Positions 30,795-41,755 of a stretch of DNA of 64,000 nucleotides are shown one piece after another. The stretch covers positions 23,880-87,879 of the forward strand of contig NZ_LZTA01000082.1 in the NCBI RefSeq assembly GCF_001665875.1, written 5' to 3'. The position numbers were made by a program, and so were the translations under genes. The stretch's first letter is position 1, and each line of letters opens with the position of its first letter. This stretch comes from Mycobacterium sp. 852002-40037_SCH5390672 (GTDB taxonomy: Bacteria > Actinomycetota > Actinomycetes > Mycobacteriales > Mycobacteriaceae). The notes under the pieces are model-generated. The model had not been told where the DNA came from, did no database searches, and saw only the letters and a program-made list of their open reading frames with translations.

Positions 30795-30921
30795 CTCATC
30801 CCCTCCCGTGCGACGACGGTAAGAAGCACCGGCATCGGCGACAAGTCACCTGTGGACAGCCGGAAACCGGACGGTCCAAATCTGGCTATGTTCTCTGCTA
30901 ATCCGACCGAAGGGTTCACTG

Positions 30922-32308
30922 TTGGCTGCATCCGATGCCGGACTGCGACGCGTCTCAGTGCACTGGGACGTTGCCGTCGTCGACGTCACCCTGCCCGCCG
31001 GGATCCCTGTCGCCGTGCTGATTCCGTCGATCGTCGACATCCTCGGGGTGGATCACCGGGACGACGAAGCCGGGCGCTATCACTTGGCGGTGCCGGGCGC
31101 GTCCGGATTGGATCCATCAATGACGCTGGCGCAGCACGGCATCGAAGACGGCGCAATCCTGGTGCTGAGCCGGCGATGCGCGCCGTTGCCCGCGCCCCGT
31201 TATTTCGACATAGCGCAGGCCGTGTCGGCCCACGCTCGAAGCCGCGGCACAGCCGTGCAGGAGCGCTTCGTATGGGCGGGCAGTCCGGTTCATCGGTGCG
31301 GCCGCGGCGATCCTGTTGACCGGAGTCGGGGGTGCGGTGATCGTGCGAAACATGTTTTTCACCAACGTGACTAGGGACGCCGGCACCACGATCGCTGTTT
31401 TGGTGTCGGCCGGCGCCCTCGCCTTGGGGCTGGCGTCCATCGCGCACCGCGGCTATGGAGACCAGATCGCCGGGCTGACGCTGAGCGTGATCTCCACAAT
31501 GTTCGCCGGAATTGCCGGCGTTGTGGCGGTGCCGGGGGCTCCCGGTGTGCCCAATGTGTTGCTGGCCGCGGCGGCGGCCGGGGTCACTGCGGTTGTGGCG
31601 ATGCGCGTATCCGGTTGCGGCGTGGTCACATTGACGGCCGTGTCGTGCTGCGCCATGGTTATCGCCGTGGCGGCGTTGGTGGGTGTGATCAGCGGGGCGC
31701 CATTGCACGTCATCGCTTCGGCAGCTGGGCTGGTATCCCTTGGCCTGCTCGGCGTGGCGGCGCGCGCATCTATCGCGTTGGCGGGGTTATCGCCCCGACT
31801 GGGGACGCCGGAGGTGGCTGAAGTAGAACCGGGCGGCGCGAGGGTGTACCGCCAGGCGGTCCGCGCCGACAGGTGGTTGGCAAGCCTGCTTGCCGGATTG
31901 TCGGTATCAGCCGCGGTGGGCGCGGTCGTCACCGTGCTTGCCGGCGCGCCACGGCTGTCCTGCACCGCGTTCGGCACGCTCACCGGGGCGCTGTTGCTGT
32001 TGCGCTCCCGATCCGGCGACACCAGAAGGATGCTGGTGTTTGCGGCCAGCGGAATCATCATTGCCGCAACGACCTTCGGCGTGGCCGCCTCGCGCCCGGT
32101 GGCGCACGGCGCGTGGGTCGCGGCGGCAACCACAATGTCGGTCGCCGCGGCGATGTACCTCGGGTTCGCCGGTCCGGCACGACCCGCGTCGCCCGTCCTA
32201 CGCCGTGGCGTCGGCCTGCTGGAGTGGTTGGCGCTGGCAGCAATGGTTCCGTTGACCTGTTGGATATGTGGACTCTACGGTGCGGTGCGGGGTTTGAACC
32301 TCACGTGA
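30922..32308 (+). pseudogene. eccD4: ESX-4 membrane channel protein EccD4, split by a frameshift
   Basis: EccD forms the inner-membrane channel of type VII systems. Frame 1 from TTG 30922 encodes the ubiquitin-like N-terminal domain (RRVSVHWDVAVVDVTLPAG ... GAILVLSRR) up to FDIAQAVSA. Frame 2 then carries the rest, with 11 or so hydrophobic helices, ending at TGA 32306-32308. Removing one C from the CCC at 31229-31231 joins the frames as AVSATLEAAAQP and gives a full-length protein of 461 residues. This may be a strain mutation or an assembly error. The stop overlaps the mycP4 start (TGATG). If real, ESX-4 would probably be inactive. Confidence 0.85.
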
Positions 32309-33618
32309 TGAGCTCACGCGCCGGCCGCCTGCTGGCGGTGTCGGCGCTGACACTACCGATCGCGTTCGGAGCGCCGGCGGCACAAGCTGTTTCGCCGCCC
32401 GGTGTCGATGACAGGTGGTTGCCCGAGCCCGCCCGGCCGGCGTCGGCGTGGCCGACCCTGCAACGCGAGGTTTGCGCGACGATGGCTGTCGACTCGGGAC
32501 CAGGTCGCAACCGGCCAGTGGATCTGGGCGACCTACCGGCGGTGTGGCAACTCAGCCGCGGCGCCGGGCAACGGGTCGCGGTCATCGACACCGGGATCTC
32601 ACGACACCGTCGGCTGCCCGATGTGGTGCCCGGTGGCGATTACGTGTCCACCGGTGACGGAACGCAGGATTGCGACGCGCACGGCACGCTGGTGGCTGGA
32701 ATCATCGCGGCCGCCCCAGATTCCAAGTCCGACAGCTTCAGTGGGGTGGCGCCGGAGGCCACGTTGATCAGCATTCGTCAGTCCAGCGCGAAGTTCGCCC
32801 CGGCCAGCGACCGGTCCCGCATCGGGGTCGGTGACGTGGACAGTCTGGCGAAAGCCGTTCGGACGGCCGCCGATCTCGGAGCCTCGGTGATCAACATTTC
32901 GTCGATCGCGTGCGTACCGGCGGCCTCGGCGCTCGACGACCGTGCGCTGGGTGCCGCGCTGGCCTACGCCGTCGACGTCAAAAATGCCGTCGTCGTGGCC
33001 GCGGCCGGCAATACCGGCGGCGCCGGACAGTGCCCCCGGCAACGGACCGACGCCACCTGGCAGACCCTCACGGTCACGGTCAGTCCCGCCTGGTATGACG
33101 ACTACGTGCTGACCGTCGGTTCGGTGAATGCCGATGGAGTGCCGTCGCCATTCACCCTTGCCGGCCCCTGGCTCGATGTCGCCGCACCGGGTGAGGCGGT
33201 GACGTCACTCGCGCCGGAGCCGGTATCCGGCACGAGCTATGCCGCCCCGATGGTCAGCGGAGTGGCCGCGCTGATCCGGGCCCGCTTCCCGGCGTTGCCC
33301 GCGCGCCAGGTGATGCAACGCATCAAGGCGACGGCGCGTCATCCGCCCGCCGGGTGGGATCCCCTGGTCGGTAACGGCACCATTGACCCGCTCGCCGCGG
33401 TCAGCACCGGCACGGGTACCGGCGCCACCGGTCCCGGCCCATCGCCGGCACCGGTGCCGATCATCGCGTCGCCGCCGACTCAACCGCGCGATGCTCGCGC
33501 ACGGGACACCGCGCTTCGTGGAGCCGCGATCTGCCTGGTTGCACTGACTGTCGTGCTGACCACCGGGGCGCTCAGAGGTCGTTTACGGCATGCCCGCGAC
33601 CGCATCGCGTGCGAGTGA
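32308..33618 (+). CDS. mycP4: ESX-4 mycosin protease MycP4
   Basis: Subtilisin-like serine protease of 436 residues that stabilises the ESX-4 complex. It has a signal peptide (residues 1-28, ending PAAQA), the catalytic Asp in AVIDTGIS (near 94), His in CDAHGTLVAG (near 127) and Ser in SGTSYAAPMVSG (near 310). A Pro-rich linker and a C-terminal membrane helix (AICLVALTVVLTTGA) follow, then a basic tail. ATG at 32308 shares its A with the eccD4 stop, so it is coupled to eccD4. Its 3' end overlaps the convergent eccB4 by 36 bases. Confidence 0.95.
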   Translation: MSSRAGRLLAVSALTLPIAFGAPAAQAVSPPGVDDRWLPEPARPASAWPTLQREVCATMAVDSGPGRNRPVDLGDLPAVWQLSRGAGQRVAVIDTGISRHRRLPDVVPGGDYVSTGDGTQDCDAHGTLVAGIIAAAPDSKSDSFSGVAPEATLISIRQSSAKFAPASDRSRIGVGDVDSLAKAVRTAADLGASVINISSIACVPAASALDDRALGAALAYAVDVKNAVVVAAAGNTGGAGQCPRQRTDATWQTLTVTVSPAWYDDYVLTVGSVNADGVPSPFTLAGPWLDVAAPGEAVTSLAPEPVSGTSYAAPMVSGVAALIRARFPALPARQVMQRIKATARHPPAGWDPLVGNGTIDPLAAVSTGTGTGATGPGPSPAPVPIIASPPTQPRDARARDTALRGAAICLVALTVVLTTGALRGRLRHARDRIACE

Positions 33619-34965
33619 TGCGCGCTGTCGGCTCAGCTCCGGGCCGGACGGCAACAGTCTGAGAAGCGGCCACGGTGCCCGGGACGCGTCCGCGAGACCG
33701 AGGTCGCGCGCGGCGTCGTCGTCGTGAATGGCGAACCGGACGCCGGTGTCGGTGATGAGGTAGCAGGTGCCGGCTTTGTCGCCCGCCCGCACGTAGGCGC
33801 TTCGGCCGGGAGGCACGTACACGGCGTCCAGCGCCGGACCGTTGCCGTCGGCTTGCGCCAAAGCCACCGGCGCCCGGCCGGACGGGATCGGTAGCCGGCT
33901 CTCGGTCAGGAACGCAACTTCGGCTCGGCCGGATCGCGCCGCCTCCCAGCTGGCGCACAACGCGCCGGCGGGCTCTGAGAGTGCCGGCGGGTGGTCGGGA
34001 AAGAGGGCAACCGGTAGTTCGGCGACGACGGGCGCGGCCCGGATCGCTTCGGGTGCGACGGTGACGGGGTTGGCCGTTCCCTGCGAGTTGCTGAAGCGCA
34101 GGAGGTCGGCGGCCACTTGACCGATGCGCTGCACTCCGGCGGCCAGCACCGCGTAATACTCGTCGCCGTCGGCGCGTGTGATGCGAAGCACACTGCCGAC
34201 CGAAAATCCGGGCAATCGGGGCGTCTTGGCGCCCAGGCCGTGGATCCGCGGTGGCGCGATCGGCGGCGCTTCCGGCACGGCGTTCAGCAACGCTTGCGAG
34301 ACGAGCACCGGCGCGCGGCCCTCGAGGCGCAGCGCGCGCAAAACAGCAGGATCGTCGAGGTCTACCGCCGCCCGGTGCCCGTTGTAGAGCAGGTGGACGG
34401 GCGAACCCGCAGCGGGCGCCACCAGGATCGCTTGTCCGGCGGGCACGCGGTGCACCGGGGGCGCCTCGGAGCGGCGGCCGATGACGACCGTCGTGGTGCT
34501 AGCGCCCGTGCTAGCGCACATCGACCAATCCATATCCCCTGGCGACAGCGGCCTGCCGAGGAATTGCGGTGCGCCCGGAATGCCCAGCAGCGGGCCGCGT
34601 TTGGTGGCGTCCAGGTCGGAATCGGTAACCGGCTGCGGGTTGGCAGCCGTCGCCGCGATGAGCCGGGCAGAGGCCAGATTGAGCACCGGATGCCAGGCGT
34701 CACCCACTCGAACGAAGAGGGCACCGGACTCACGGCTCACCACGATCTGCGCGCGGTCCAGCGCGACATGAGGTCGCAGCACGGCGAGAAGCGCACAGCC
34801 CGCCAGGGCGATAGCGGTGAGCAGGCATCCGAACAGAGATGCCGGATGCCTACGCGAGCCAAACCCGGCAGCCCGAACATTCTCGCCCAGCAACGCGCTT
34901 TCGGTGCGACGCAGCAAATACCGGTAAGCGCTGACGTGCAGCCACGTGGCCGGCTGACGCGGCAC
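33583..34965 (-). CDS. eccB4: ESX-4 core component EccB4
   Basis: Membrane protein of 460 residues. A short cytosolic N-terminus (PRQPATWLHVSAYRYLLRR) precedes one helix near residues 43-63 (GCLLTAIALAGCALLAVL), then a large periplasmic repeat domain containing VLNLASARLIAATAANPQPV and YLITDTGVRFAI, all typical of EccB. GTG at 34965 is chosen because it matches the EccB4 N-terminus and follows GGGGGAT; GTG at 35040 would add 25 residues. It is transcribed toward mycP4, and the two ends overlap. Confidence 0.94.
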   Translation of the reverse strand: MPRQPATWLHVSAYRYLLRRTESALLGENVRAAGFGSRRHPASLFGCLLTAIALAGCALLAVLRPHVALDRAQIVVSRESGALFVRVGDAWHPVLNLASARLIAATAANPQPVTDSDLDATKRGPLLGIPGAPQFLGRPLSPGDMDWSMCASTGASTTTVVIGRRSEAPPVHRVPAGQAILVAPAAGSPVHLLYNGHRAAVDLDDPAVLRALRLEGRAPVLVSQALLNAVPEAPPIAPPRIHGLGAKTPRLPGFSVGSVLRITRADGDEYYAVLAAGVQRIGQVAADLLRFSNSQGTANPVTVAPEAIRAAPVVAELPVALFPDHPPALSEPAGALCASWEAARSGRAEVAFLTESRLPIPSGRAPVALAQADGNGPALDAVYVPPGRSAYVRAGDKAGTCYLITDTGVRFAIHDDDAARDLGLADASRAPWPLLRLLPSGPELSRQRASLARDAVAGMP

Positions 34966-35086
34966 TCGATCCCCCAACCCTGTGAATCCGTCGATGCCCA
35001 CGGTAGGCCGCCATTTCGCGGCGCCAGAGCGGTTATCCACAGGTCGTAGGAGTTTCGGCTCGCCTGAAATCGGGTAAAATCGCCCG

Positions 35087-35992
35087 GTGAAAACTCACCG
35101 CACACGTACCCCTCGGGCGGGCACCGCGCGGTCAGCATGCCGTTTGATCGGCCTGGGTGCTGCTGCCCTGGTTATCGCCGCTGGCCTGTTCGCCACCCCT
35201 GCCGCGGCACCGCTCGCGCACGCCTTCGACTGCCCCGACGTCGAGGTCATCTTCGCCCGCGGCACCAACGAGCCCGCCGGCCTGGGCCGGGTCGGCGACT
35301 CCTTCGTGGACTCGCTGCGCCAGCAGACCGGCTTGAACATCCTGCCGTATGGGGTGAACTACGCCGCCAGCAAGCTGCAGCTGCACGGCGGTGACGGCGC
35401 CAACGACACCATTGACCGCGTCAAGAAGAGCGTGGAGACGTGCCCGAACACCAAGATCGTGCTGGGCGGCTACTCCCAAGGCGCCTCGGTGATGGACATC
35501 GTGGCCGGCGTCCCGATCGGCGGCATCAGCTGGGGCAACAAGCTGCCGCCGCAGTACGCCAACAACATCGCCGCCGTCGTCACCTTCGGTGACGTGGCCG
35601 ACCGCGCCGGCGGAACCCTGCCCAGCCAGAGCGCGATGCTCGGCTCCAAGGCCGCCGACTATTGCAACCCCAACGACCCGATCTGCCACGCGGGCGAGGG
35701 CAACGAGTGGAGCGGGCACACCGAGGGCTACGTCCCCGTCTACACCACCCAGGCCGCGGCGTTCGTCGCGCAGAAGCTGGCGGCCGCCGGTCTCGGCCAG
35801 CAGTCGCCCGCGTTCGGTCCGCCGCTGGGCACCTCCCCGCAGACCCCCGGCTACGGCCAGCAGTCGCCGGTGTACGGGCAGAACCCGCCCGGGTCGGGCC
35901 CCTCGATCCACGGCGGTACCGGCACCGCTCCGGCGCCAGCGCCGGCGCTGCCCGCGCCCGCTACGGACTCACCGCAAGCACCTCTCGTCTAA
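35087..35992 (+). CDS. cut3: cutinase-family serine esterase with Pro-rich tail
   Basis: Secreted cutinase-like carboxylesterase of 301 residues. It has a signal peptide (residues 1-46, ending PLAHA), mature start [16 protein letters not shown], nucleophile elbow GGYSQGASV near residue 127, Asp in CNPNDPICH and His in SGHTEGYV. About 70 residues of Pro/Gly/Gln-rich sequence follow (repeats of GQQSP), which the other two cutinases here lack. The family cleaves lipid esters, including short-chain and phospholipid esters. Start is GTG 35087. It is in the position of Rv3451 (cut3). Confidence 0.9.
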   Translation: MKTHRTRTPRAGTARSACRLIGLGAAALVIAAGLFATPAAAPLAHAFDCPDVEVIFARGTNEPAGLGRVGDSFVDSLRQQTGLNILPYGVNYAASKLQLHGGDGANDTIDRVKKSVETCPNTKIVLGGYSQGASVMDIVAGVPIGGISWGNKLPPQYANNIAAVVTFGDVADRAGGTLPSQSAMLGSKAADYCNPNDPICHAGEGNEWSGHTEGYVPVYTTQAAAFVAQKLAAAGLGQQSPAFGPPLGTSPQTPGYGQQSPVYGQNPPGSGPSIHGGTGTAPAPAPALPAPATDSPQAPLV

Positions 35993-36034
35993 ATCGTTAC
36001 CGTCGGGTTATCAACGCCCCCTTAACATCGCTGT

Positions 36035-36670
36035 GTGAGGCTTATCCCGTTAGGGCTGGGCATCGGAATCGGCGCGACGGGCGCGTTATTGATTGCCCCC
36101 CAATTGGTTCCGCATGCTTCGGCGTCGTGCCCCGGCGTTGAAGTGGTGTTTGCCCGGGGCACCGACGAGGCGCCCGGTGTCGGCAAGGTGGGCGGTGCCT
36201 TCGTCAGCTCGTTGCGCCAGCAGACCCGCAAAAGCGTTGGCGCATACGGAGTGAACTATCCAGCCAGCAAAGACTTCCTGGCCGCCACCAACGGCGCCAA
36301 CGACGCCAGCACCCACATCCAGCAGATGGCCGCCAACTGCCCCGGCACCAAACTGGTGCTGGGCGGGTACTCGCAGGGCGCCGCCGTCGTCGACATCGTC
36401 ACGGCCGCACCGGTGCCCGGCCTCGGCTACCGCCAGCCGCTGCCGCCCGCGGCCGCCGATCACGTCGCCGCGGTCGCGCTGTTCGGCAATCCGTCCGGCC
36501 GGGCGGGTCAACTGATGAGTGCCCTGTCCCCGAATTTCGAGGCCAAGACCATCGACCTGTGCAACCCGGGCGACCCGATCTGCTCGGGGGGCATGCAGTG
36601 GAGTTCGCACCTGAGCTACGTGCCCGGCTTGACCAACAGGGCAGCGAATTTCGTCGCTGCCAGGGTTTAA
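36035..36670 (+). CDS. cut4: cutinase-family serine esterase
   Basis: Secreted cutinase-like esterase of 211 residues. It has a signal peptide (1-31, ending PHASA) and mature start SCPGVEVVFARGTDEAPG. The nucleophile is in GGYSQGAAV near residue 111, Asp in CNPGDPICS and His in SSHLSY. Four cysteines are placed for the usual disulfides. Start is GTG 36035. It corresponds by position to Rv3452 (cut4) and is one of three tandem copies. Confidence 0.88.
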   Translation: MRLIPLGLGIGIGATGALLIAPQLVPHASASCPGVEVVFARGTDEAPGVGKVGGAFVSSLRQQTRKSVGAYGVNYPASKDFLAATNGANDASTHIQQMAANCPGTKLVLGGYSQGAAVVDIVTAAPVPGLGYRQPLPPAAADHVAAVALFGNPSGRAGQLMSALSPNFEAKTIDLCNPGDPICSGGMQWSSHLSYVPGLTNRAANFVAARV

Positions 36671-36672
36671 CC

Positions 36673-37320
36673 TTGGGCCACCGCTGGTACGGCGTGGCAT
36701 GCGCCGCCTCCATCGCCGTGGCGTCGCTGCTTGCCCTGGCAGTCACAACGTTCGCGGCGCCGACGGCATCGGCGGAATGTCCCGGAGCCGAAGTGGTGTT
36801 CGCCCGCGGCCGCGAGGAGCCGCCCGGTGTCGGCTACGTCGGTGCCGCGTTCGTCAATTCCCTGCGCGCCAAGGTGCGTATGCCGGTCGGGGCCTATGGG
36901 GTCAACTACCCCGCCGACGTCAGTCCCGCCAAGGGCGCCAACGACATGAGCGCGCACGTCCAGCAGATGGCGCGAAGCTGCCCGAACACCCGCGAGGTGC
37001 TGGGCGGCTATTCCCTGGGTGCGGTCTCCGCCGATCTGGTTGTCGCTGTGGCACAACCGTCGTTCGGGTTCACCAATCCGCTACCGCCGGCCCTGGATCA
37101 GCAGGTCGCGGCTGTCGCGTTGTTCGGCAACGGCACCCGCGGAATCCTGGGTCCGGTCCCCGATTTCAGTCCCGCCTTCGCCGCCAAGACAATCGACGTG
37201 TGCGCCAAGGGTGACCCGATCTGTTCCGGTGGCCTGAATTGGCCATCTCATCTGCAGCCCTCCTACATCGATTCCGGACTGGTGGATCAGGCTGCCGGCT
37301 TCGTCGCATCCAGGCTGTGA
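36673..37320 (+). CDS. third tandem cutinase-family esterase
   Basis: Secreted cutinase-like protein of 215 residues starting at TTG 36673, two bases after the cut4 stop, so the genes are coupled. It has a signal peptide (ending APTASA), mature start ECPGAEVVFARGREEPPG, nucleophile in GGYSLGAVS, Asp in CAKGDPICS and His in WPSHLQPSY. It is most like the copy just upstream, which suggests a local duplication. I recall only two cutinases at this place in H37Rv. It ends four bases before the convergent truA. Confidence 0.85.
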   Translation: MGHRWYGVACAASIAVASLLALAVTTFAAPTASAECPGAEVVFARGREEPPGVGYVGAAFVNSLRAKVRMPVGAYGVNYPADVSPAKGANDMSAHVQQMARSCPNTREVLGGYSLGAVSADLVVAVAQPSFGFTNPLPPALDQQVAAVALFGNGTRGILGPVPDFSPAFAAKTIDVCAKGDPICSGGLNWPSHLQPSYIDSGLVDQAAGFVASRL

Positions 37321-37324
37321 CCGC

Positions 37325-38179
37325 TCAGTCGCGCGAGCGCACGTCCCGGGTGATCAGGTTGCGCGCGGCCAGTTGGTCATCGGGTGGGTAGTCGACACCG
37401 ACCAGCGACAAGCCGTGGGCGGGTGCGGCGGCGAAGTCACTGGACCGCTCTGTGGCGCTCAGCAATTCGCGGCAATAGGAGACAGGGCGGCGGTGTTCGC
37501 CGACGGCCAGCAGCGCGCCGACCAGTGAGCGCACCATCGACCAGCAGAACGCGTCGGCGCTGACCTGCGCGGTGATCAGGTCACCGTCGCGCGCCCACTC
37601 CAGTCGCTGCAGGTCGCGAATCGTGGTGGCGTTCTCGCGGTGGCGGCAGAACGCGGCGAAGTCGTGCAGCCCCAGCAGGTCTCGCGACGCGGTGGCCATC
37701 GCCTCGACGTCCAGCGGGCGCGGCCAGGCGGTGATGTAGCGGGCCTGCAGCGGCTGCACCCCCCACGGCGCTGTCGAGATCCGGTACACATAGTGGCGCC
37801 GCAGCGCCGAGAACCGGGCGTCGAAACCCACAGGGGCACGGGTGATGTCGACGACCCGGACATCGGTGGGCAGGAACCGGCCCAGGCGGCGCAGCAGCGG
37901 CTGGAATTCGGCCTCACCGCCGTGCGGTGCGCGCGGATAGGCGTTCGGCAACGCGGCCAACGGTACGTCGACGTGAGCCACCTGCCCGGTGGCATGCACT
38001 CCCGCGTCGGTGCGTCCGGCCGCGCGCAGTCGCACCGGCGTGCGAAAGACGGTCGTCAGCGCCTCGTCGAGAATTCCGGCCACGGTCCGCTGGCCGGCCT
38101 GAGCGGCCCAGCCCGCGAAACCTGTTCCGTCGTAGGCGATATCAAGCCGCAGACGGACGTCCTCGCTAACTCTCGTCAG
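37325..38179 (-). CDS. truA: tRNA pseudouridine(38-40) synthase TruA
   Basis: Pseudouridine synthase acting on the anticodon stem of tRNAs. The conserved N-terminus is [20 protein letters not shown], the catalytic aspartate lies in [12 protein letters not shown], and the C-terminus is intact ([17 protein letters not shown]). The start is uncertain. There is no ATG, GTG or TTG in frame near the conserved region. CTG at 38179, just before the rplQ stop, gives 284 residues. The next usual start is a TTG at 38350 deep inside rplQ, which would add an Arg/Pro-rich stretch read from the rplQ tail in another frame. It is the last gene of the ribosomal operon. Confidence 0.85.
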   Translation of the reverse strand: MTRVSEDVRLRLDIAYDGTGFAGWAAQAGQRTVAGILDEALTTVFRTPVRLRAAGRTDAGVHATGQVAHVDVPLAALPNAYPRAPHGGEAEFQPLLRRLGRFLPTDVRVVDITRAPVGFDARFSALRRHYVYRISTAPWGVQPLQARYITAWPRPLDVEAMATASRDLLGLHDFAAFCRHRENATTIRDLQRLEWARDGDLITAQVSADAFCWSMVRSLVGALLAVGEHRRPVSYCRELLSATERSSDFAAAPAHGLSLVGVDYPPDDQLAARNLITRDVRSRD

Positions 38180-38801
38180 CCTCGTCGTCCGCCTTCTCGG
38201 CGGCTTCGGCTTCGGCCCTCGCCGCCACGGCCTTCTCGGCCTTGTCTTCGGCTTCGGCTTGGACCTTGGTCGGCTCGGCCTCGGCCTTGGTCTCCTCGGC
38301 CTCGGCCGTAGCTTCCTCGGCCGTCGGGCCGACGGCTTCCTGCGGCTCAACCGCCGCCTGAGGTGCCGCCGCTGCCGCGACGGGAGCGTCAGTCTTCTTG
38401 GAACCCGTCACCCGGCGAGCCCTATCGGCCTCGGAGGTGACCGTCTTCTCCCGCACCAGCTCGATCACGGCCATGGGCGCGTTGTCGCCCTTGCGCGGCT
38501 CGACCTTGATGATGCGGGTGTAGCCGCCATTGCGGTCGGCGAAGAACGGACCGATCTCCGCGAACAGGGCGTGCACCACGTCCTTGTCGCGGATCTTCTT
38601 CAGCACCTCTCGACGGTTGTGCAGCGCACCCTTTTTCGCGTGCGTGATCAGCTTTTCCGCATACGGTCGCAACGCACGAGCCTTGGGCTCGGTCGTCTTG
38701 ATCCGGCCGTGCTCGAACAGCGACGTGGCCAGGTTGGCCAGCAGGGCCTTCTGGTGCGAAGACGACCCGCCGAGGCGAGGTCCCTTAGTGGGCTTGGGCA
38801 T
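38166..38801 (-). CDS. rplQ: 50S ribosomal protein L17 (bL17) with long acidic tail
   Basis: Ribosomal protein of 211 residues. The L17 domain covers residues 1-120 ([20 protein letters not shown] ... [11 protein letters not shown]). The remaining 90 residues are a low-complexity tail rich in Ala, Glu and Lys ([17 protein letters not shown]). L17 is about 120 residues in most bacteria and about 180 in M. tuberculosis from memory, so this tail is long. It follows rpoA, and its 3' end overlaps the start region of truA. Confidence 0.96.
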   Translation of the reverse strand: MPKPTKGPRLGGSSSHQKALLANLATSLFEHGRIKTTEPKARALRPYAEKLITHAKKGALHNRREVLKKIRDKDVVHALFAEIGPFFADRNGGYTRIIKVEPRKGDNAPMAVIELVREKTVTSEADRARRVTGSKKTDAPVAAAAAPQAAVEPQEAVGPTAEEATAEAEETKAEAEPTKVQAEAEDKAEKAVAARAEAEAAEKADDEADES

Positions 38802-38860
38802 TGCGACTATCTCCTAATTGGGGCCGGCCCCCGTATCAGGTAGGGCCGGGACGGAATTCT

Positions 38861-39934
<1,074 letters not shown>

Positions 39935-39980
39935 CTATTTGATGCCGTTAAGACCTGCACCGGGTTGGATGCAGGGGTCT

Positions 39981-40586
39981 TTACTTCGAGTAGAACTCGA
40001 CAATGAGCTGCTCGGTGAGCGGCACGTCGATCTGTGCCCGCTCGGGCAGCTGGTGGACGAGGATGCGCTGACGCTCCCCCACCACCTGCAGCCAGCTCGG
40101 GATCGGACGGTCGCCCGCCGTCTCCCGCGCGATCTGGAACGGCACGGTGTTCAGCGACCCGTCCCGCACGTCGATGATGTCGTGCTGCGACACCCGGTAG
40201 CTGGGGACGTTGACGTGCACGCCGTTGACGCTGAAGTGTCCGTGGCTGACCAGCTGACGCGCCATCCGGCGGGTCCGCGCCAGACCGGCGCGGTACACGA
40301 CGTTGTCCAACCGGCTTTCCAGGATGCGCAGCAGCTCCTCACCGGTCTTGCCGGATTGCCGGGAGGCCTCTGCGTAGTAGCGACGGAACTGCTTTTCCAT
40401 CACGCCGTAGGTGAAGCGGGCCTTCTGCTTCTCCTGCAGCTGCAGCAGGTATTCGCTTTCCTTGATCCGCGCGCGGCCGTGCTGACCGGGCGGGTAGGGA
40501 CGCTTCTCGAAGGCCTGGTCGCCACCGACGAGGTCGGTGCGCAGCCGGCGCGACTTGCGGGTGATGGGTCCGGTGTAACGAGCCAT
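39981..40586 (-). CDS. rpsD: 30S ribosomal protein S4 (uS4), cysteine-free form
   Basis: Ribosomal protein of 201 residues that nucleates 30S assembly. The N-terminus MARYTGPITRKSRRL lacks the four-cysteine zinc motif, so this is the zinc-independent form. The S4 RNA-binding domain lies near residues 90-150 (RLDNVVYRAGLARTRRMARQLVSHGH). It starts at ATG 40586, nine bases after rpsK. Confidence 0.97.
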   Translation of the reverse strand: MARYTGPITRKSRRLRTDLVGGDQAFEKRPYPPGQHGRARIKESEYLLQLQEKQKARFTYGVMEKQFRRYYAEASRQSGKTGEELLRILESRLDNVVYRAGLARTRRMARQLVSHGHFSVNGVHVNVPSYRVSQHDIIDVRDGSLNTVPFQIARETAGDRPIPSWLQVVGERQRILVHQLPERAQIDVPLTEQLIVEFYSK

Positions 40587-40595
40587 GGTTATCTC

Positions 40596-41015
40596 CTAGA
40601 CCCTTCTGCGCTTCGGCGGGCGGCAGCCGTTGTGCGGCTGGGGCGTGACATCGGAGATCGCGCCGACCTCCAGGCCGGCGGCCTGCAGCGACCGGATCGC
40701 AGTCTCCCGGCCCGAACCCGGGCCCTTCACGAACACGTCGACCTTCTTGACGCCGTGTTCCTGCGCCTTGCGCGCGGCGTTCTCCGCGGCCAGCTGGGCC
40801 GCGAACGGGGTCGACTTCCGGGACCCCTTGAAGCCCACGTGACCCGACGACGCCCAGGCGATGACGTTGCCCTGGGGGTCGGTGATCGTGACGATCGTGT
40901 TGTTGAAGGTGCTCTTGATGTGGGCGGCGCCGTGCGGGATGTTCTTCTTTTCCCGCCGGCGGGTCTTCTGACCCTTCTTGGGCGCCGCCGCGCCTGCCTT
41001 CTTTGCTGGTGGCAT
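40596..41015 (-). CDS. rpsK: 30S ribosomal protein S11 (uS11)
   Basis: Ribosomal protein of 139 residues. A Lys-rich mycobacterial N-terminus ([23 protein letters not shown]) precedes the conserved S11 core [19 protein letters not shown], and the C-terminus [11 protein letters not shown] is intact. It starts at ATG 41015, six bases after the rpsM stop. Confidence 0.97.
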   Translation of the reverse strand: MPPAKKAGAAAPKKGQKTRRREKKNIPHGAAHIKSTFNNTIVTITDPQGNVIAWASSGHVGFKGSRKSTPFAAQLAAENAARKAQEHGVKKVDVFVKGPGSGRETAIRSLQAAGLEVGAISDVTPQPHNGCRPPKRRRV

Positions 41016-41021
41016 CGGGGG

Positions 41022-41396
41022 TTACCTGGCCTTCTTCTTGCCGGCGATGGTGCGCTTGGGGCCCTTGCGGGTGCGCGCGTTGGTCTTGGTCCGCTGACCG
41101 CGCACCGGCAGGCCGCGACGGTGCCGCAGGCCCTGGTAGCAGCCGATCTCGATCTTGCGGCGGATGTCGGCCTGCGTCTCGCGGCGGAGGTCACCCTCGA
41201 CCTTCAGGTTCGCCTCGATGTAGTCACGCAGGTGGGTCAGCTGGTCATCGGTCAGATCCCGGGTACGCAGGTTCCGGTCGATGCCGGTAGCTGTCAGGAT
41301 CTCGTTCGACCGGGTGCGGCCGACGCCGAAAATGTAGGTCAGCGCGATCTCCATCCGCTTATCACGCGGTAGATCGACGCCTACTAGTCGAGCCAT
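41022..41396 (-). CDS. rpsM: 30S ribosomal protein S13 (uS13)
   Basis: Ribosomal protein of 124 residues. The N-terminus [22 protein letters not shown] and the tRNA-contacting C-terminus [24 protein letters not shown] are as expected. It starts at ATG 41396. About 195 bases separate it from rpmJ upstream, so an internal promoter is possible. Confidence 0.97.
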   Translation of the reverse strand: MARLVGVDLPRDKRMEIALTYIFGVGRTRSNEILTATGIDRNLRTRDLTDDQLTHLRDYIEANLKVEGDLRRETQADIRRKIEIGCYQGLRHRRGLPVRGQRTKTNARTRKGPKRTIAGKKKAR

Positions 41397-41591
41397 AGGT
41401 GGCGTTTCCTCTTTTTCTTAGCGGAGGTCTGATCCCAGCCCGTTCCCGGCCCCTTGATGGGTTTTACCGGGGCCCGGCCTCCGTCCGGGCGTGGATGAGC
41501 TGGCCCATCTCTATAGATGCCAGCCGCTCACTGGTGCTGGGAGGTCTGCATTCAGTTGTGTTGGTACTGCGGGCGCCTACGCGCTGAGGGG

Positions 41592-41705
41592 TCAGCCCTG
41601 GCGCTGCTTGTGACGCGGATCGGTGCAGATCACCATGACCCGCCCATGCCGACGGATCACCCTGCACTTGTCACAGATTGGCTTGACGCTCGGGTTCACC
41701 TTCAC
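41592..41705 (-). CDS. rpmJ: 50S ribosomal protein L36 (bL36), zinc-binding form
   Basis: Ribosomal protein of 37 residues starting at GTG 41705 ([20 protein letters not shown]) and ending HKQRQG. The zinc ligands Cys11, Cys14, Cys27 and His32 are present, so this is the zinc-containing form. It lies 50 bases downstream of infA on the same strand. Confidence 0.95.
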   Translation of the reverse strand: MKVNPSVKPICDKCRVIRRHGRVMVICTDPRHKQRQG

Positions 41706-41755
41706 GGCTGTTCGATCCTGTTCTGTCTCTTCGTAGGTTGTTCTGATCGGGCGCT

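Noticed and set aside
31200..31320. Programmed ribosomal frameshifting in eccD4
   Set aside because: There is no slippery heptamer with a downstream structure that I can see, and EccD proteins are single-frame elsewhere. One extra base explains the break more simply.
38180..38350. An Arg/Pro-rich N-terminal extension of TruA
   Set aside because: It is read from the rplQ coding tail in another frame and looks like a shadow; TruA does not need it. It is kept only as a possible start in the truA entry.
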